Shown here: positions 34,845-44,307 of the stretch, in pieces
Numbering within the stretch: the stretch's first letter is position 1
Layout of the letters: each line of letters begins with the position of its first letter
Source: Promethearchaeota archaeon
GTDB lineage: Archaea > Asgardarchaeota > Lokiarchaeia > Sigyniarchaeales > SOKP01
Length of the DNA stretch: 64,000 bases
Reading direction: 5' to 3'
Assembly: GCA_016839555.1 (NCBI GenBank)
Contig: JAEOUA010000003.1
Coordinates: forward strand, 186,001-250,000
Notes under the pieces: model-generated
What the model saw: only the letters and a program-made list of their open reading frames with translations
The model's database searches: none
What the model was told of the DNA's origin: nothing
Made by a program: the position numbers and the translations under genes

Positions 34845-35132
34845 ATAAGAACAACTCTCTGATTGGTATTTAATTTATTCTAATTTTGAGTTATTATAAT
34901 AATTATTTCTTTTATTAATTAAAAAATTTTAAATATCAAATTTTAAAGTTAATCTTATAGTGATTACAAAAACAGAATAAAGATTTAGAATAAATTTATT
35001 AGCTATATTCTCTATCATTATTTATCTTTTTTTAAAAGATTATTTCTACTTCTAATCTTAAAAAATATTATCTTCAAACAAAGATACTTAAATTTAGATT
35101 AGTTTAAATGAATTTATTAAAAATTAAGGGTG

Positions 35133-35405
35133 ATGTTAGATTTAAATAAAACCATATCATTTGAGGAGTTGATTTCTTGCATTCCAGAGGATAAAATTAT
35201 AATATTAAAAACATTAATTTTGAAAGCTCAACATATACTCAGAGACGAAAATAAAAGATATGGAATAACATTACCGCATTTGATAAATTTTTTAGTAAGA
35301 AATGAAGAATTTTCAGATGCCCATAGAGATTTACTCATAATTCTTCAAAAAAAGTTAAGAGAATTCAAAAAGAAAGACTCAAATTTATATATAGAAATAA
35401 AATAA
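35133..35405 (+). CDS. Hypothetical small helical protein, 90 aa
   Basis: This is a small soluble protein, predicted mainly helical and without cysteines or membrane segments. The pattern LISCIPEDKIIILKTLILKAQHIL followed by YGITLPHLINFLVRNEEFSDAHRDLLIILQKKL is amphipathic and could form a helical bundle. The start is the ATG at 35133 behind AAGGGTG; a GTG one codon earlier is also possible. It stands alone in the region between the Fe-S operon and the VTT gene. It is short but has a ribosome site and ordinary composition, so it is probably real. No function is assigned. Confidence 0.6.
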   Translation: MLDLNKTISFEELISCIPEDKIIILKTLILKAQHILRDENKRYGITLPHLINFLVRNEEFSDAHRDLLIILQKKLREFKKKDSNLYIEIK

Positions 35406-35495
35406 TTTTCCTTCATTAAATCCGCCTTAAAAAATCTCATATTTATATTTTATTTTGTAATAGAATGAATCATTTAATTATATTTATGCCATGTA

Positions 35496-36320
35496 TTAAA
35501 AATTAGAATTAGTACTTGAATCTCCTGGTTGTTCAATTTTTTTTCTACTAATCTTTTGAAAAATTTTACCCCAGTCAACATATACAATAAGAAACATTAT
35601 AATTATTGTTGCTGCCCATACTATTGAACTTTGTATGATATCTAATGGGGTTGTTGCCGGAATAATACCTGTTTTTGCAGCTTCTAAATCGATCCCAAAT
35701 AAACTAAATAAAAAATCTCCTATTACAGTGTCAGCAAACCAGATCGGGAGTGCGCTGCTTAAGAAACACAAAACGAATTTCCCTATAAAACAATAAATTA
35801 AAGTCTTAAGGATACTGTAGCTTGCCATCCCAAGTACTATGAGAAAGGCATCATCAGGTAAGGGTGTTGCGGCAAATATAAAAATTAAAAGTGGGGCCCA
35901 ACCTTTATCTACATAAGTTTTCATCCTTTCGATGTTTTTGTTATTTTTAAAGATATTTTGAGACCCGCGTCCTATTAACCAAGCTGAAACTTCCCCTATA
36001 CTTGCTCCAAGCCCGCCAATCATGCCTAAAATTATTGGATTCACTCCAGGAAAACCAATAACTGCAGAAATCACAATAAGCGCAATAACATATGGAACAG
36101 GGAAAATGATAGTTAAATTTCCAAAAATAGAAATAATAAAAACCCCAAAATAAATACCCGGCGCTCCAAAAGTATCATAAAACCAGAATATAGTATCAGC
36201 CAACCATTGTCCAAAATTAATCTGTAATATAGCTAAGAGGAGAAATACGAAAATGATGATTCCAATAAATATAGGTCCAAGATACTTTCTTATAGTATTT
36301 TTTGTTTTTTCTAACCGCAT
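35496..36320 (-). CDS. DedA/VTT-domain membrane protein
   Basis: This is an integral membrane protein of the DedA/VTT (SNARE-associated) family. It has about six hydrophobic segments over 274 residues. The conserved re-entrant region is visible as NLTIIFPVPYVIALIVISAVIGFPGVNPIILGMIGGLGASIGEVSAWLIGRGS, followed by the basic loop and FIFAATPLPDDAFLIVLGMA, the second conserved FxxxxPxPDE-like motif. Family members act as lipid scramblases or flippases in bacteria and eukaryotes. A role in phospholipid movement is plausible here too. It is a single gene. Confidence 0.85.
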   Translation of the reverse strand: MRLEKTKNTIRKYLGPIFIGIIIFVFLLLAILQINFGQWLADTIFWFYDTFGAPGIYFGVFIISIFGNLTIIFPVPYVIALIVISAVIGFPGVNPIILGMIGGLGASIGEVSAWLIGRGSQNIFKNNKNIERMKTYVDKGWAPLLIFIFAATPLPDDAFLIVLGMASYSILKTLIYCFIGKFVLCFLSSALPIWFADTVIGDFLFSLFGIDLEAAKTGIIPATTPLDIIQSSIVWAATIIIMFLIVYVDWGKIFQKISRKKIEQPGDSSTNSNF

Positions 36321-36449
36321 TCTATAATATAAAAATTTCTTTCTATTGCTTTATTAATATTCAAATTTTTAGCTACTAACTTGAAATTATTTTTTTAAAT
36401 CTTAGTGTTATTAAATTTATCAATTATTATAATTATTCGTAAATTAGTT

Positions 36450-36620
36450 TTAGAGTTTAAGATCTATTTTTTTAATGAAAATGGAACATTTTTTATAAAA
36501 TAGATTACATAATTGACCACTACTCGCTTTATTGCATTCATTTGAATATGGGCATTTGATATTCTTTTTATTAAATGTTATTTTGACCCTATGGAGTCTT
36601 TTTTCAATATTTTTGGTCAT
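36450..36620 (-). CDS. 56-aa four-cysteine protein
   Basis: A short reading frame starts with ATG at 36620 and ends with TAA at 36450. The product is very basic and has four cysteines spaced as CPYSNEC, then C and C in LCNLFYKKC (C-x5-C-x10-C-x7-C), compatible with binding one zinc ion. There is no other motif. It lies in the gap upstream of the VTT gene and after ProRS on the same strand. The small size means chance cannot be excluded, but four regularly placed Cys codons in A+T-rich DNA are uncommon. Confidence 0.45.
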   Translation of the reverse strand: MTKNIEKRLHRVKITFNKKNIKCPYSNECNKASSGQLCNLFYKKCSIFIKKIDLKL

Positions 36621-36679
36621 ATTTCTATTTTAAAAATTTAAGTAATTAAAAATATGAAGCGTAAGAGATTAAAATTAAT

Positions 36680-38158
36680 TTAATAACTTTTTGCAATATA
36701 AACTGTGCAATCAGCTGGTTTTCCACAGACTAAACAATTGGCAAATTCATGTTTTTCCTCGCCAACTCTTTTTCCTCTAATAAATCCCCCAATATCCTTT
36801 TCTACCACTTCCGCACAATGATAACCTTCCATATCAATTGAGCAAAATCCACAACAAACAATTTTACCTTTTTCAATAGCTTCTTTAGCTGAATCGATTT
36901 CATAACATACCTCTATTTCACTCTCAAAATCAACATAAGCTTTTTTCCATAATTTTTTTGTATAAGTTGATGTTAATTCTTCTAATATTTTGTCTAGTTC
37001 ATTTTCTTTTACAAAATATTTCTTCCCATCATACCGTCTTACGATTATCACTTGATTTTTTTTAATATCTCTAGGTCCGATCTCAATTCTAAAGGGTACT
37101 CCTTTCATTTCCCAGAAATAATACTTTTGTCCTGGAGAATCTTCTGAATCATCTAACTCAACATCATATTTATCTTTAAGTTTTTTAAAAAGCTCATTAG
37201 CTTTCTTAAGAACTATTTCTTCTTTATTTTTAAAAAGGATAGGAATAATTACGAATTGTTTTGGAGCAAGATCAAATGGTAGAACTAAGCCTTTATCATC
37301 TCCAAGATAGGCAATCATAGCCCCATAAATTCTACTTATCGCAGGACCATAACATGTTTGATACCCATATTCTTTTTCTCCCTCTTCATTAATAAATGAG
37401 ACATTAAATGGTTTTGAGAAGTTTTGCCCAAGTAAATGAGTAGATGGTAATTGAAGGACTTTCCCTGAGCCCATTAAAGCATCCGCTGCAAATGTCTTTT
37501 CAGCTCCACTAAATTTATCCCATTGTGGTCTTTCAAAAAAGATTATAGGTATACAAAATTCATCTTGAAGCATTTGATAAGTCATTTGCATATCTTCCTT
37601 TACTTGTTCTTCCGCTTCTTTCATTGTTGCAAAAACATTATGAGCCTCAATCCAATGAAATTCTCTCGCGCGAAAAAAGGGTCGTGTCATCTTACCTTCA
37701 TATCTAAAAACTTGACATGATTGATAACGTTTAAAGGGTAAATCATTATGACTTCTTATCCAATAGCTATACATAGGATAGAGAGCAGTTTCACTTGTTG
37801 GGCGAAGGGCTAATCTTTCCGTAAGTTTTTCTCCTTCACTTCCGACCTCACTAATCCAAAAAACTTCTGGAGCAAAACCTTCCACATGTTTAGCCTCTCT
37901 CTTGAAATTACTCTCTGGTATAACCGTAGGCATTATCAATGGAAGATGATCATTTTTTTCAAGTAATTCTTCGTATTTTCTATACATGCGTTTAATTGTA
38001 ATCGTTGCCCATGGTCTATATACTAAAAATCCTTTTACATTATACCTTATATCTGCTAGGTCAGCTTTGTATAGAAGCTCTGAATACCAGCCAGAAAAAT
38101 CCTCATCTTTCGAAATAGTGATACCAGTTTCCGGTATATTATTATCCTTTTTAGCCAT
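36680..38158 (-). CDS. proS: Prolyl-tRNA synthetase, archaeal/eukaryotic type
   Basis: This class II synthetase charges tRNA-Pro. The length of 492 aa is typical of the archaeal form, which lacks the bacterial editing insert. Class II motif 1 is near GFLVYRPWATITIKRMY, motif 2 is QVFRYEGKMTRPFFRAREFHWIEAH, and motif 3 is in the GPAISRIYGAMIAYLGDDKGL region. The anticodon-binding domain (about 285-390) has FVIIPILFKNKEE. The C-terminal zinc-like region has CGFCSIDMEG and CLVCGKPADC, and the chain ends in Tyr as usual for this subclass. It is cytoplasmic and essential. It is divergent from the glycyl-radical gene at 38477. Confidence 0.97.
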   Translation of the reverse strand: MAKKDNNIPETGITISKDEDFSGWYSELLYKADLADIRYNVKGFLVYRPWATITIKRMYRKYEELLEKNDHLPLIMPTVIPESNFKREAKHVEGFAPEVFWISEVGSEGEKLTERLALRPTSETALYPMYSYWIRSHNDLPFKRYQSCQVFRYEGKMTRPFFRAREFHWIEAHNVFATMKEAEEQVKEDMQMTYQMLQDEFCIPIIFFERPQWDKFSGAEKTFAADALMGSGKVLQLPSTHLLGQNFSKPFNVSFINEEGEKEYGYQTCYGPAISRIYGAMIAYLGDDKGLVLPFDLAPKQFVIIPILFKNKEEIVLKKANELFKKLKDKYDVELDDSEDSPGQKYYFWEMKGVPFRIEIGPRDIKKNQVIIVRRYDGKKYFVKENELDKILEELTSTYTKKLWKKAYVDFESEIEVCYEIDSAKEAIEKGKIVCCGFCSIDMEGYHCAEVVEKDIGGFIRGKRVGEEKHEFANCLVCGKPADCTVYIAKSY

Positions 38159-38476
38159 TATAATCCTCTTATTTAGAAGGATAATATTGTAAAAATTAAA
38201 TATTTTTTTGGGAAAAACGCTTTTTTTATAGAAAACTTATTGAAATTTATTTTTTTCAGAATCAACAGTCTAAAATTTTAGAATTCTTTCATAAAACTGT
38301 TAATTATAAGATTTTTAGAAATAAAATAAGAAATAATTTTTCTATTTATTTAGTTAAAGAATAAGATTTATATTTTTAAAGATTAAATATTTATATTGCT
38401 AATTATCTCAAAATATAGCTTTATTATTTATTTTATACCTGAAAATCTTTATGCTATAATAAATTAAAAACCATTA
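38159..38476. other. Intergenic region with nested inverted repeats
   Basis: This 318-bp A+T-rich gap separates proS from the divergent glycyl-radical gene and must hold both promoters. A 14-bp perfect palindrome, TCTAAAATTTTAGA, lies at 38269-38282. It is partly enclosed by an outer pair, AACAGT at 38264-38269 and ACTGTT at 38296-38301. I see no gene, tRNA or riboswitch in it. Confidence 0.35.
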
Positions 38477-41458
38477 ATGGAAAAAAATAAAATGAATGAA
38501 TCAGAAATAAATGAAGAATTAGATCGATTTAAAGACTCCCTTTCTCTTTTAAATGTTGTTTTTAGTCGCAAGAGATTAAAGAAAGAAATATATAATGAAA
38601 AAACGGGTTTTATTTTTAATGCTAAATATCAATTTTCTACGCGCGATGGAGGATTTAATTTTTATGTGGTATTTAATAATGGAGAAATTACTACTGGTGA
38701 AGGCAAAATTGAAGACCCTAATATTACAATCTTTTACAAAGATAAAGCAACCTTAGCAGAAACCTGGAATAAAAGTGCAGATGAAACTCTTGAATATTTA
38801 CTTGATAATTCCATGTCTTATAAAGGGAATATGTGCTATTTGACTAAATTTTCCTATCTTACTACAATCGCGACCGGAGCAAAAATAAAAGGATATAAGG
38901 GTCCTGAAAATCAACTTATTTGTTCTATTGATGAGATATTAAAAGGAGAAGAAGGAAGAAAACTTCAAAATGAAAGTTTAAACCGAAAAATCGATAATGT
39001 AGAATTTTTAGAGGATCCATATTTATCAAAATATACAATTGATGATTTTCCGCGTTTAAAATATCTTAAAGCTCGCCGCAGAGCGATGAAGCCTGCTATA
39101 TGCGTTGAGAGAGCAAAACTATTAACGGAATATCATAGAAGAAACGGTTATGAAGTAGATAATGATGGGAATCCAATAGATCCTGAAATACGTCAGGCTA
39201 AAGCTGTTAATTATATTATAAGTAATAAAAAGCCAATTATTCATGACTATCATCTTGTAGCGGGTTCAACCACAACAAAAGAGGCAGGTATTCCTATGTA
39301 TCCTGAACTAATTGGTACTGCTGCATGGCCTGAATTACGGGCTATAGGAGATCGCAAGCTTAATCCTAATGATATTGATCCAAAAGATGCAGATATTCTA
39401 AGTCAAGAAATATTTCCATATTGGATGGAAAGAAATGTACGAGAGTATTGCCGGGCAAAATTTAATGATCCCGTTTCTCAATGGCTTGAGGAATGTTGGG
39501 TTTTCTATTTTATGATGAAAAATAATGCTATTTCACATACCGTTCCCGGATTTCCCATAATTCTTGAAAAGGGTTTAGAATCTATTAAAAATGAAGCCCT
39601 TGATAAGGAACAGGCAGCAGATTCATCGGAAGAAAAAAGGTTTTATAAAGCAGTTACAATTGCTATAGATGGTGCTATAGCTTATTCGAATCATTTGAGT
39701 GAGGAAGCCTTGAGATTAGCAGATTCATTAGATCCCGATGATCCTGAGCAAGCACAGCGAATTACGGAATTAAAGGAGCTTTCCCGGATCTGTGCAAAAG
39801 TTCCTGCAAAACCAGCAGACACCTTATATGAGGCGATTCAATCTATATGGACTAGTTTCGTATGTATCCATTGTGAAAATGCTAATTCTGCAATGTCAAT
39901 CGGGCGATTAGATCAGATGTTGCAACCGTTTTTTTTAAAAGAAATGAAAAAAGCCCAGAGTAAAGAAGAACAAGAAAAAATAATTGAAAAAGCAATTGAG
40001 CTCGTTGGATCTTTAATTTTGAGAATCAATGATCATGATCCTTTAGTGCCCTCCATAGGAAATAAATTATTTGGGGGGAGCTCTTCTGATGATACAGTTA
40101 CCGTAGGAGGCGTAGATAGAAATGGAAATGACGCCGTGTGCGATATGACATTTGTAATTTTAAAAACAAATGAAATGCTATGTTTTCAAGATCCAAATAT
40201 GAATGCCAGATATTATCCGGGAATTAATTCTGAAGAATATCTAAGACGTTTGGTTGAGGTTAATGTAAATATGATTTCTTCTCCCGCAATTCATAATGAT
40301 AAAACTATGATTGAGGCTCTGGTGAACGAGGGGTTTGCTATAGAGGATGCAAGAGATTGGGCTGCAACAGGTTGTGTAGAACCTACAGTAGTTGGTAAGC
40401 ATTATGGGCACACTAATTGTATGCTATTAAATTTGGTTGCACCACTAGAAATGGTATTAAATGATGGAGTCCATCCTTTAATTGGGGAACAAGTTGGTCC
40501 TAAAACTGGAATTCCTTCTTTAGAAAATTTTCCAACCTTTAATGATTTTTATAATGCATATAAAACTCATCTGGCATATCTAATTGAGAAGTCAATAGAA
40601 ATAAATAATTATTTGGGAATTAGTCATCAATATATCCACCCAACACCCTTTTTATCTGCTTTCTATGAAGGACCCTTAGATAAGGGAAAGGACTTAATTC
40701 ACGGCGGAGCGAAATATAATACATCAGGAGTAGCATTAGTAGCTTTAACGGATGTTGTTGATAGCCTGTTAGTCATAAGGGATTTAATCTATGATAAAAA
40801 AGAATTGGATTTTTCTACTCTACTCTATGCATTAGAAGATAATTTTGAAAATGGCTCGGCAGAATTATTGAATAAAATTGATAAAGTTAATAAATTTGGC
40901 TCTAATGAACCTGGAACTCAAGAAATTGCCGATGATTTGCTAGATTTTTGTTATAATGAATATAAAAAGACGAAAAATTATAGAGGCGGAGATTATCTTG
41001 TAGGATATTGGTCCATAAGTTATCATGTGGGGTATGGAATGCTTACAGGGGCATTGCCTTCAGGTAGAAAAGCGGGAGAATCCTTAACTCACGCACTAAC
41101 ACCGGCACCTGGAAGATCTGATCTATTGCTTCAAAACATCCACACCATAGCAAGCTTGGATCATCTAAAAATGCCCAATAATGCATCTTTTAATGTTAAA
41201 CTCGTCCCCAATGCTAACGATTCTCATCAGAAAACTTTAGACATTTTTACCGGTTATGTACAGAGTTTTTTTGATTTAGGAGGAATGTTGTGGCAATTTA
41301 ATATAGTAACCTCAGATACTTTAAGAGATGCAATGAAAAATCCTGATAATTATCGGTGGTTACTTGTTCGAGTGTCGGGTTATAATGCGTATTTTACAAA
41401 AATCAATAAAAATATGCAAATAGAAATAATAAAAAGAACAGAATTTCAGTCGAGATGA
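38477..41458 (+). CDS. Glycyl radical enzyme with N-terminal SCP2-like domain
   Basis: This is a pyruvate-formate-lyase superfamily enzyme, active only anaerobically. The radical Gly968 is in RVSGYNAYF, 25 residues from the C-terminus. The active-site thiyl Cys633 and Glu635 are in ATGCVEP, which is the pattern of lyases and dehydratases (choline, glycerol, hydroxyproline, isethionate or arylsuccinate type), not the Cys-Cys of formate lyase itself. Residues about 10-165, before the barrel, resemble an SCP2 (sterol-carrier-like) domain: NFYVVFNNGEI, ITIFYKDKATLAE and YKGNMCYLTKFSYL. Such an extension is unusual and could hold a lipid or acyl chain. It is followed by its activase (79-bp gap) and a crotonase-fold gene. 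Confidence 0.9.
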   Translation: MEKNKMNESEINEELDRFKDSLSLLNVVFSRKRLKKEIYNEKTGFIFNAKYQFSTRDGGFNFYVVFNNGEITTGEGKIEDPNITIFYKDKATLAETWNKSADETLEYLLDNSMSYKGNMCYLTKFSYLTTIATGAKIKGYKGPENQLICSIDEILKGEEGRKLQNESLNRKIDNVEFLEDPYLSKYTIDDFPRLKYLKARRRAMKPAICVERAKLLTEYHRRNGYEVDNDGNPIDPEIRQAKAVNYIISNKKPIIHDYHLVAGSTTTKEAGIPMYPELIGTAAWPELRAIGDRKLNPNDIDPKDADILSQEIFPYWMERNVREYCRAKFNDPVSQWLEECWVFYFMMKNNAISHTVPGFPIILEKGLESIKNEALDKEQAADSSEEKRFYKAVTIAIDGAIAYSNHLSEEALRLADSLDPDDPEQAQRITELKELSRICAKVPAKPADTLYEAIQSIWTSFVCIHCENANSAMSIGRLDQMLQPFFLKEMKKAQSKEEQEKIIEKAIELVGSLILRINDHDPLVPSIGNKLFGGSSSDDTVTVGGVDRNGNDAVCDMTFVILKTNEMLCFQDPNMNARYYPGINSEEYLRRLVEVNVNMISSPAIHNDKTMIEALVNEGFAIEDARDWAATGCVEPTVVGKHYGHTNCMLLNLVAPLEMVLNDGVHPLIGEQVGPKTGIPSLENFPTFNDFYNAYKTHLAYLIEKSIEINNYLGISHQYIHPTPFLSAFYEGPLDKGKDLIHGGAKYNTSGVALVALTDVVDSLLVIRDLIYDKKELDFSTLLYALEDNFENGSAELLNKIDKVNKFGSNEPGTQEIADDLLDFCYNEYKKTKNYRGGDYLVGYWSISYHVGYGMLTGALPSGRKAGESLTHALTPAPGRSDLLLQNIHTIASLDHLKMPNNASFNVKLVPNANDSHQKTLDIFTGYVQSFFDLGGMLWQFNIVTSDTLRDAMKNPDNYRWLLVRVSGYNAYFTKINKNMQIEIIKRTEFQSR

Positions 41459-41537
41459 TTGTTTCATTAAAATATAAATCTGAAATAAAATAATCTAAAT
41501 TTTTATTATAATATTTAATTTTTTATCTTTTTTTATT

Positions 41538-42431
41538 ATGAATACACTTATTATCGATATTAAGAGAAATGCATTAGACGATGGTCCTGGAATAAGAACA
41601 CTTATTTTCTTTAAAGGATGCCCATTATCTTGTGTATGGTGCCAAAATCCAGAAGCAAAATCATCAGAGCAAGAAATTTCTTTCGAAAATGAACTATGTA
41701 GTTTTTGCGGAAAATGTGCGGAAGTATGTGAGACTAATGCGATTAATTTGGATTATAAATATAGAATAAATAGAGAAGTATGTAATTTATGTGGAAAATG
41801 TGTCAATATATGTCCCAATCACGCATATGAACTTGTAGGAAAATTTTACGAAATAGATGAGTTAGTTGATATTATTCTTAAAGATAAAATTTTTTTTAAG
41901 AATTCAGGTGGAGGAATCACTCTATCGGGAGGAGAACCTACTTTACACATGAATTATATGAATAAATTATTAAAAAAATTAAAAAAACAAGAAATTCATG
42001 TTTGTTTAGAAACATGCGGATATTTTAATCTTTCAAATTTCACAGAAATGATACTGCCATATCTTGATTTAATCTATTTTGATCTTAAGCTTTATGATCC
42101 GGCATTACATAAAAAATATTGTGGCGTTTCCAACGAGATAATTCTTCAAAATTTTAAATATTTGATTAATGAAGCAAAAGTTGAAATATTACCTCGTATT
42201 CCACTAATTCCAAATATTACAACCGATGAAAATAATTTAAAGAGTTTCGCTCAATTTTTAAAGTCGAATAATATAAATAAAGTTCATCTTCTTCCTTATA
42301 ATCCTTTATGGCTCTCTAAACCCGAGAAAATTGGAGTCAAACTGGAATATGATTACTCAGAAATGCTTAAAAGCGATCAAAAAGAACAAATTAAAACCTT
42401 ATTTTCAGATTTTGAATATAATCAATTTTAA
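41538..42431 (+). CDS. Glycyl-radical-enzyme activating enzyme (radical SAM)
   Basis: This radical-SAM protein places the glycyl radical on its partner by hydrogen abstraction. The N-terminal DGPGIRTLIFFKGCPLSCVWCQNPE carries the CxxxCxxC cluster (about residues 29-36) in the activase pattern. A 2[4Fe-4S] ferredoxin insert follows (about 53-95), with CSFCGKCAEVC and CNLCGKCVNICP. It is typical of activases of dehydratase and decarboxylase glycyl enzymes and absent from formate-lyase activase. Then come GGGITLSGGEP and HVCLETCG. The length of 297 aa is normal. It is encoded directly after its presumed substrate at 38477. Confidence 0.95.
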   Translation: MNTLIIDIKRNALDDGPGIRTLIFFKGCPLSCVWCQNPEAKSSEQEISFENELCSFCGKCAEVCETNAINLDYKYRINREVCNLCGKCVNICPNHAYELVGKFYEIDELVDIILKDKIFFKNSGGGITLSGGEPTLHMNYMNKLLKKLKKQEIHVCLETCGYFNLSNFTEMILPYLDLIYFDLKLYDPALHKKYCGVSNEIILQNFKYLINEAKVEILPRIPLIPNITTDENNLKSFAQFLKSNNINKVHLLPYNPLWLSKPEKIGVKLEYDYSEMLKSDQKEQIKTLFSDFEYNQF

Positions 42432-42502
42432 GATAGCTCATTTTTAATAGGAAAAATCTCTAATTATATTTTAATAAATTATCAAAAATGAGTTGAAAGT
42501 CT

Positions 42503-43354
42503 TTGAATAATAATTTTGAAACAATTAAATTTGAATTACAAGATAATGGAATTGGTATTTTAACTCTTAATAGACCAGAGAAATTAAATGCGATTTCTTT
42601 TCAAATGGAGGAGGAGCTTCATAATATATTAGATGAGTTATCTACTAATTTAGATTGTAGAGTATTAATTCTAAGAGCAGAGGGAAGAATTTTTAGTGCA
42701 GGTACAGATCTTCAAGAAGGTCTAATATTGAATTCAAAAAAGAGTCCTGAAGGCTATGAAAAATTTTATTATTTAGAAGTTCCAGAGCCATTAAAAAGAA
42801 AAATCTATCATCAATGGAGAATAACCCAATTGATTGTGAAACTTCGAGAGATTCATCAACCTATAATTGCATTAATTCAAGGATCTGCTGTCGGAGGAGG
42901 ATTCGGATTTTTATTAGCGTCTGATATTAGAATTGCAGCGTCTAACGCAAAATTCATTATTGCATCAATTAATATTGGTTTAACAGGAGCCGATACGGGT
43001 TCGAGCTATTTTTTACCTCGTCTCATAGGAATGTCTAAAGCAGCGGAAATTATGTATACAGGTAAATCAGTTGATGCAGGTGAAGCACTAAAAATTGGTT
43101 TAATTTCAAAGATAGTTCCTAATGAAAAGCTTTTAGATTCTGGAATTGAATTAGCAGAAGAAATGTTAACAAAGAGCCCTTTAGGGTTAAGATTAACAAA
43201 AAAAGCAATAAATTTATCACTAGATTCACCATCTCTTAATACCATTATTCAATTCGAAAATAGTTCAATTGTTTTGGCGTTCTCATCTAAAGATGTGGGA
43301 GAGGCATCAGCTGCATTTTTTGGAAAGCGAAAACCGAATTATCCTTTGAAATGA
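42503..43354 (+). CDS. Crotonase-fold (enoyl-CoA hydratase/isomerase family) protein lacking catalytic glutamates
   Basis: The crotonase fold is clear: LNRPEKLNAIS, an oxyanion-hole strand ending FSAGTDLQEG, and ALIQGSAVGGGFGFLLASDIRIAASNAKF. Two Glu residues do the hydration in enoyl-CoA hydratase. Here the GGGCE position reads GGGFG, and the QPE position before the LG turn reads IAS, so both are absent. It is therefore probably not a hydratase; isomerase, decarboxylase, thioesterase or C-C lyase roles remain open. A conserved Asp lies in LTGADTGSS. The TTG at 42503 is the only start near the domain border. It follows the activase by 71 bp in the same direction, making a three-gene unit with the glycyl enzyme. 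Confidence 0.88.
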   Translation: MNNNFETIKFELQDNGIGILTLNRPEKLNAISFQMEEELHNILDELSTNLDCRVLILRAEGRIFSAGTDLQEGLILNSKKSPEGYEKFYYLEVPEPLKRKIYHQWRITQLIVKLREIHQPIIALIQGSAVGGGFGFLLASDIRIAASNAKFIIASINIGLTGADTGSSYFLPRLIGMSKAAEIMYTGKSVDAGEALKIGLISKIVPNEKLLDSGIELAEEMLTKSPLGLRLTKKAINLSLDSPSLNTIIQFENSSIVLAFSSKDVGEASAAFFGKRKPNYPLK

Positions 43355-43414
43355 TTTAAATCCAAAATTGATTTTTTTCTAGAATATCAAAATTCAATTC
43401 TTTTATTTTTCTTT

Positions 43415-44182
43415 TTAATATTGAGAAGTATCTTCAAATTCATGTAATTTAGCATTGGTGATTATAGAATTAGATTTTATTATTGCCTCGTAATCTTTTG
43501 ATTCTAAATATTTCTTAATCGTTTGAGTAATTTTTTCTAATTTTATACTATAATCATTATCATTTATTTCATAAATAATAACAGTGTTAGCGTCTTTTAT
43601 ATCTGATTTCAATTTTAACTCTTCATCAATTTTTTGGAAAGTAATTTTAGAAGCTCCATTTAAAATCCCAATTTTCTTTATTTCTTCTTCTAAACCACCA
43701 AAGGTAAAATAATTTCTCTCTTTTAACTGTAATTTAGAGGCGAGTATTCTTTCTAAATTATCTCTTGATTTTTTATCATAAAAGCTTGTAAGTTCTCTGG
43801 ATACAATTTCTTTATACTTATTTTTTATCAAATAATCTTTTTTTTCAATGAAATCTATTAAGGATTCATAATATCTATCGTCGATATTTTTGAAATTTTC
43901 AACATTTCGCACGAAATCTGTTAAATTATGTAATAAATCATAATAGAATTTCATGGTGGATTTAATTTCCAATTTCTCATTTAAAGCTTTTATTTCAGGA
44001 TAATATTTTTTTAAAATTAGATTAATTTTTTTATTTAATGCTGCTAAAACTTGAGCAATTTCATTAACTTTACTGAATGATTTATATCGAATTAATTCTA
44101 ATAATTTTGTATCACTTTCAATTAGCTCATCAAAAATTTCAGTTATTTTTTGAAAATATTTTTTCTCAATATACGACATCAA
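43415..44182 (-). CDS. Hypothetical helical/coiled-coil protein, 255 aa
   Basis: I do not recognise the family. Residues 1-150 are charged, with long amphipathic helices (EIFDELIESDTKLLELIRYKSF, EKKDYLIKNKYKEIVS) that look like a coiled coil. Residues 160-250 may be a small alpha/beta domain (KNYFTFGGLEEEIKK to AIIKSNSIITNAKLHEF, with a VIIYEINDNDYSIKLEKI strand pair). There are no cysteines, membrane segments or nucleotide motifs. It is a single gene, convergent with the crotonase gene. Confidence 0.65.
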   Translation of the reverse strand: MMSYIEKKYFQKITEIFDELIESDTKLLELIRYKSFSKVNEIAQVLAALNKKINLILKKYYPEIKALNEKLEIKSTMKFYYDLLHNLTDFVRNVENFKNIDDRYYESLIDFIEKKDYLIKNKYKEIVSRELTSFYDKKSRDNLERILASKLQLKERNYFTFGGLEEEIKKIGILNGASKITFQKIDEELKLKSDIKDANTVIIYEINDNDYSIKLEKITQTIKKYLESKDYEAIIKSNSIITNAKLHEFEDTSQY

Positions 44183-44307
44183 TAATATAATAAAACTAAA
44201 TGTTTTTATTCTTATCGCTCATAATTTATTCTTTTTATTTAAATTTCTAAAAAGATTATATTAGATTTATTTCCAATTTAAAAGAGATTAGAAAAAAATA
44301 TTATTTA

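Noticed and set aside
38477..41458. Pyruvate formate-lyase
   Set aside because: The active site has GCVEP rather than adjacent cysteines, and the activase has a ferredoxin insert, so another glycyl-radical reaction is expected.
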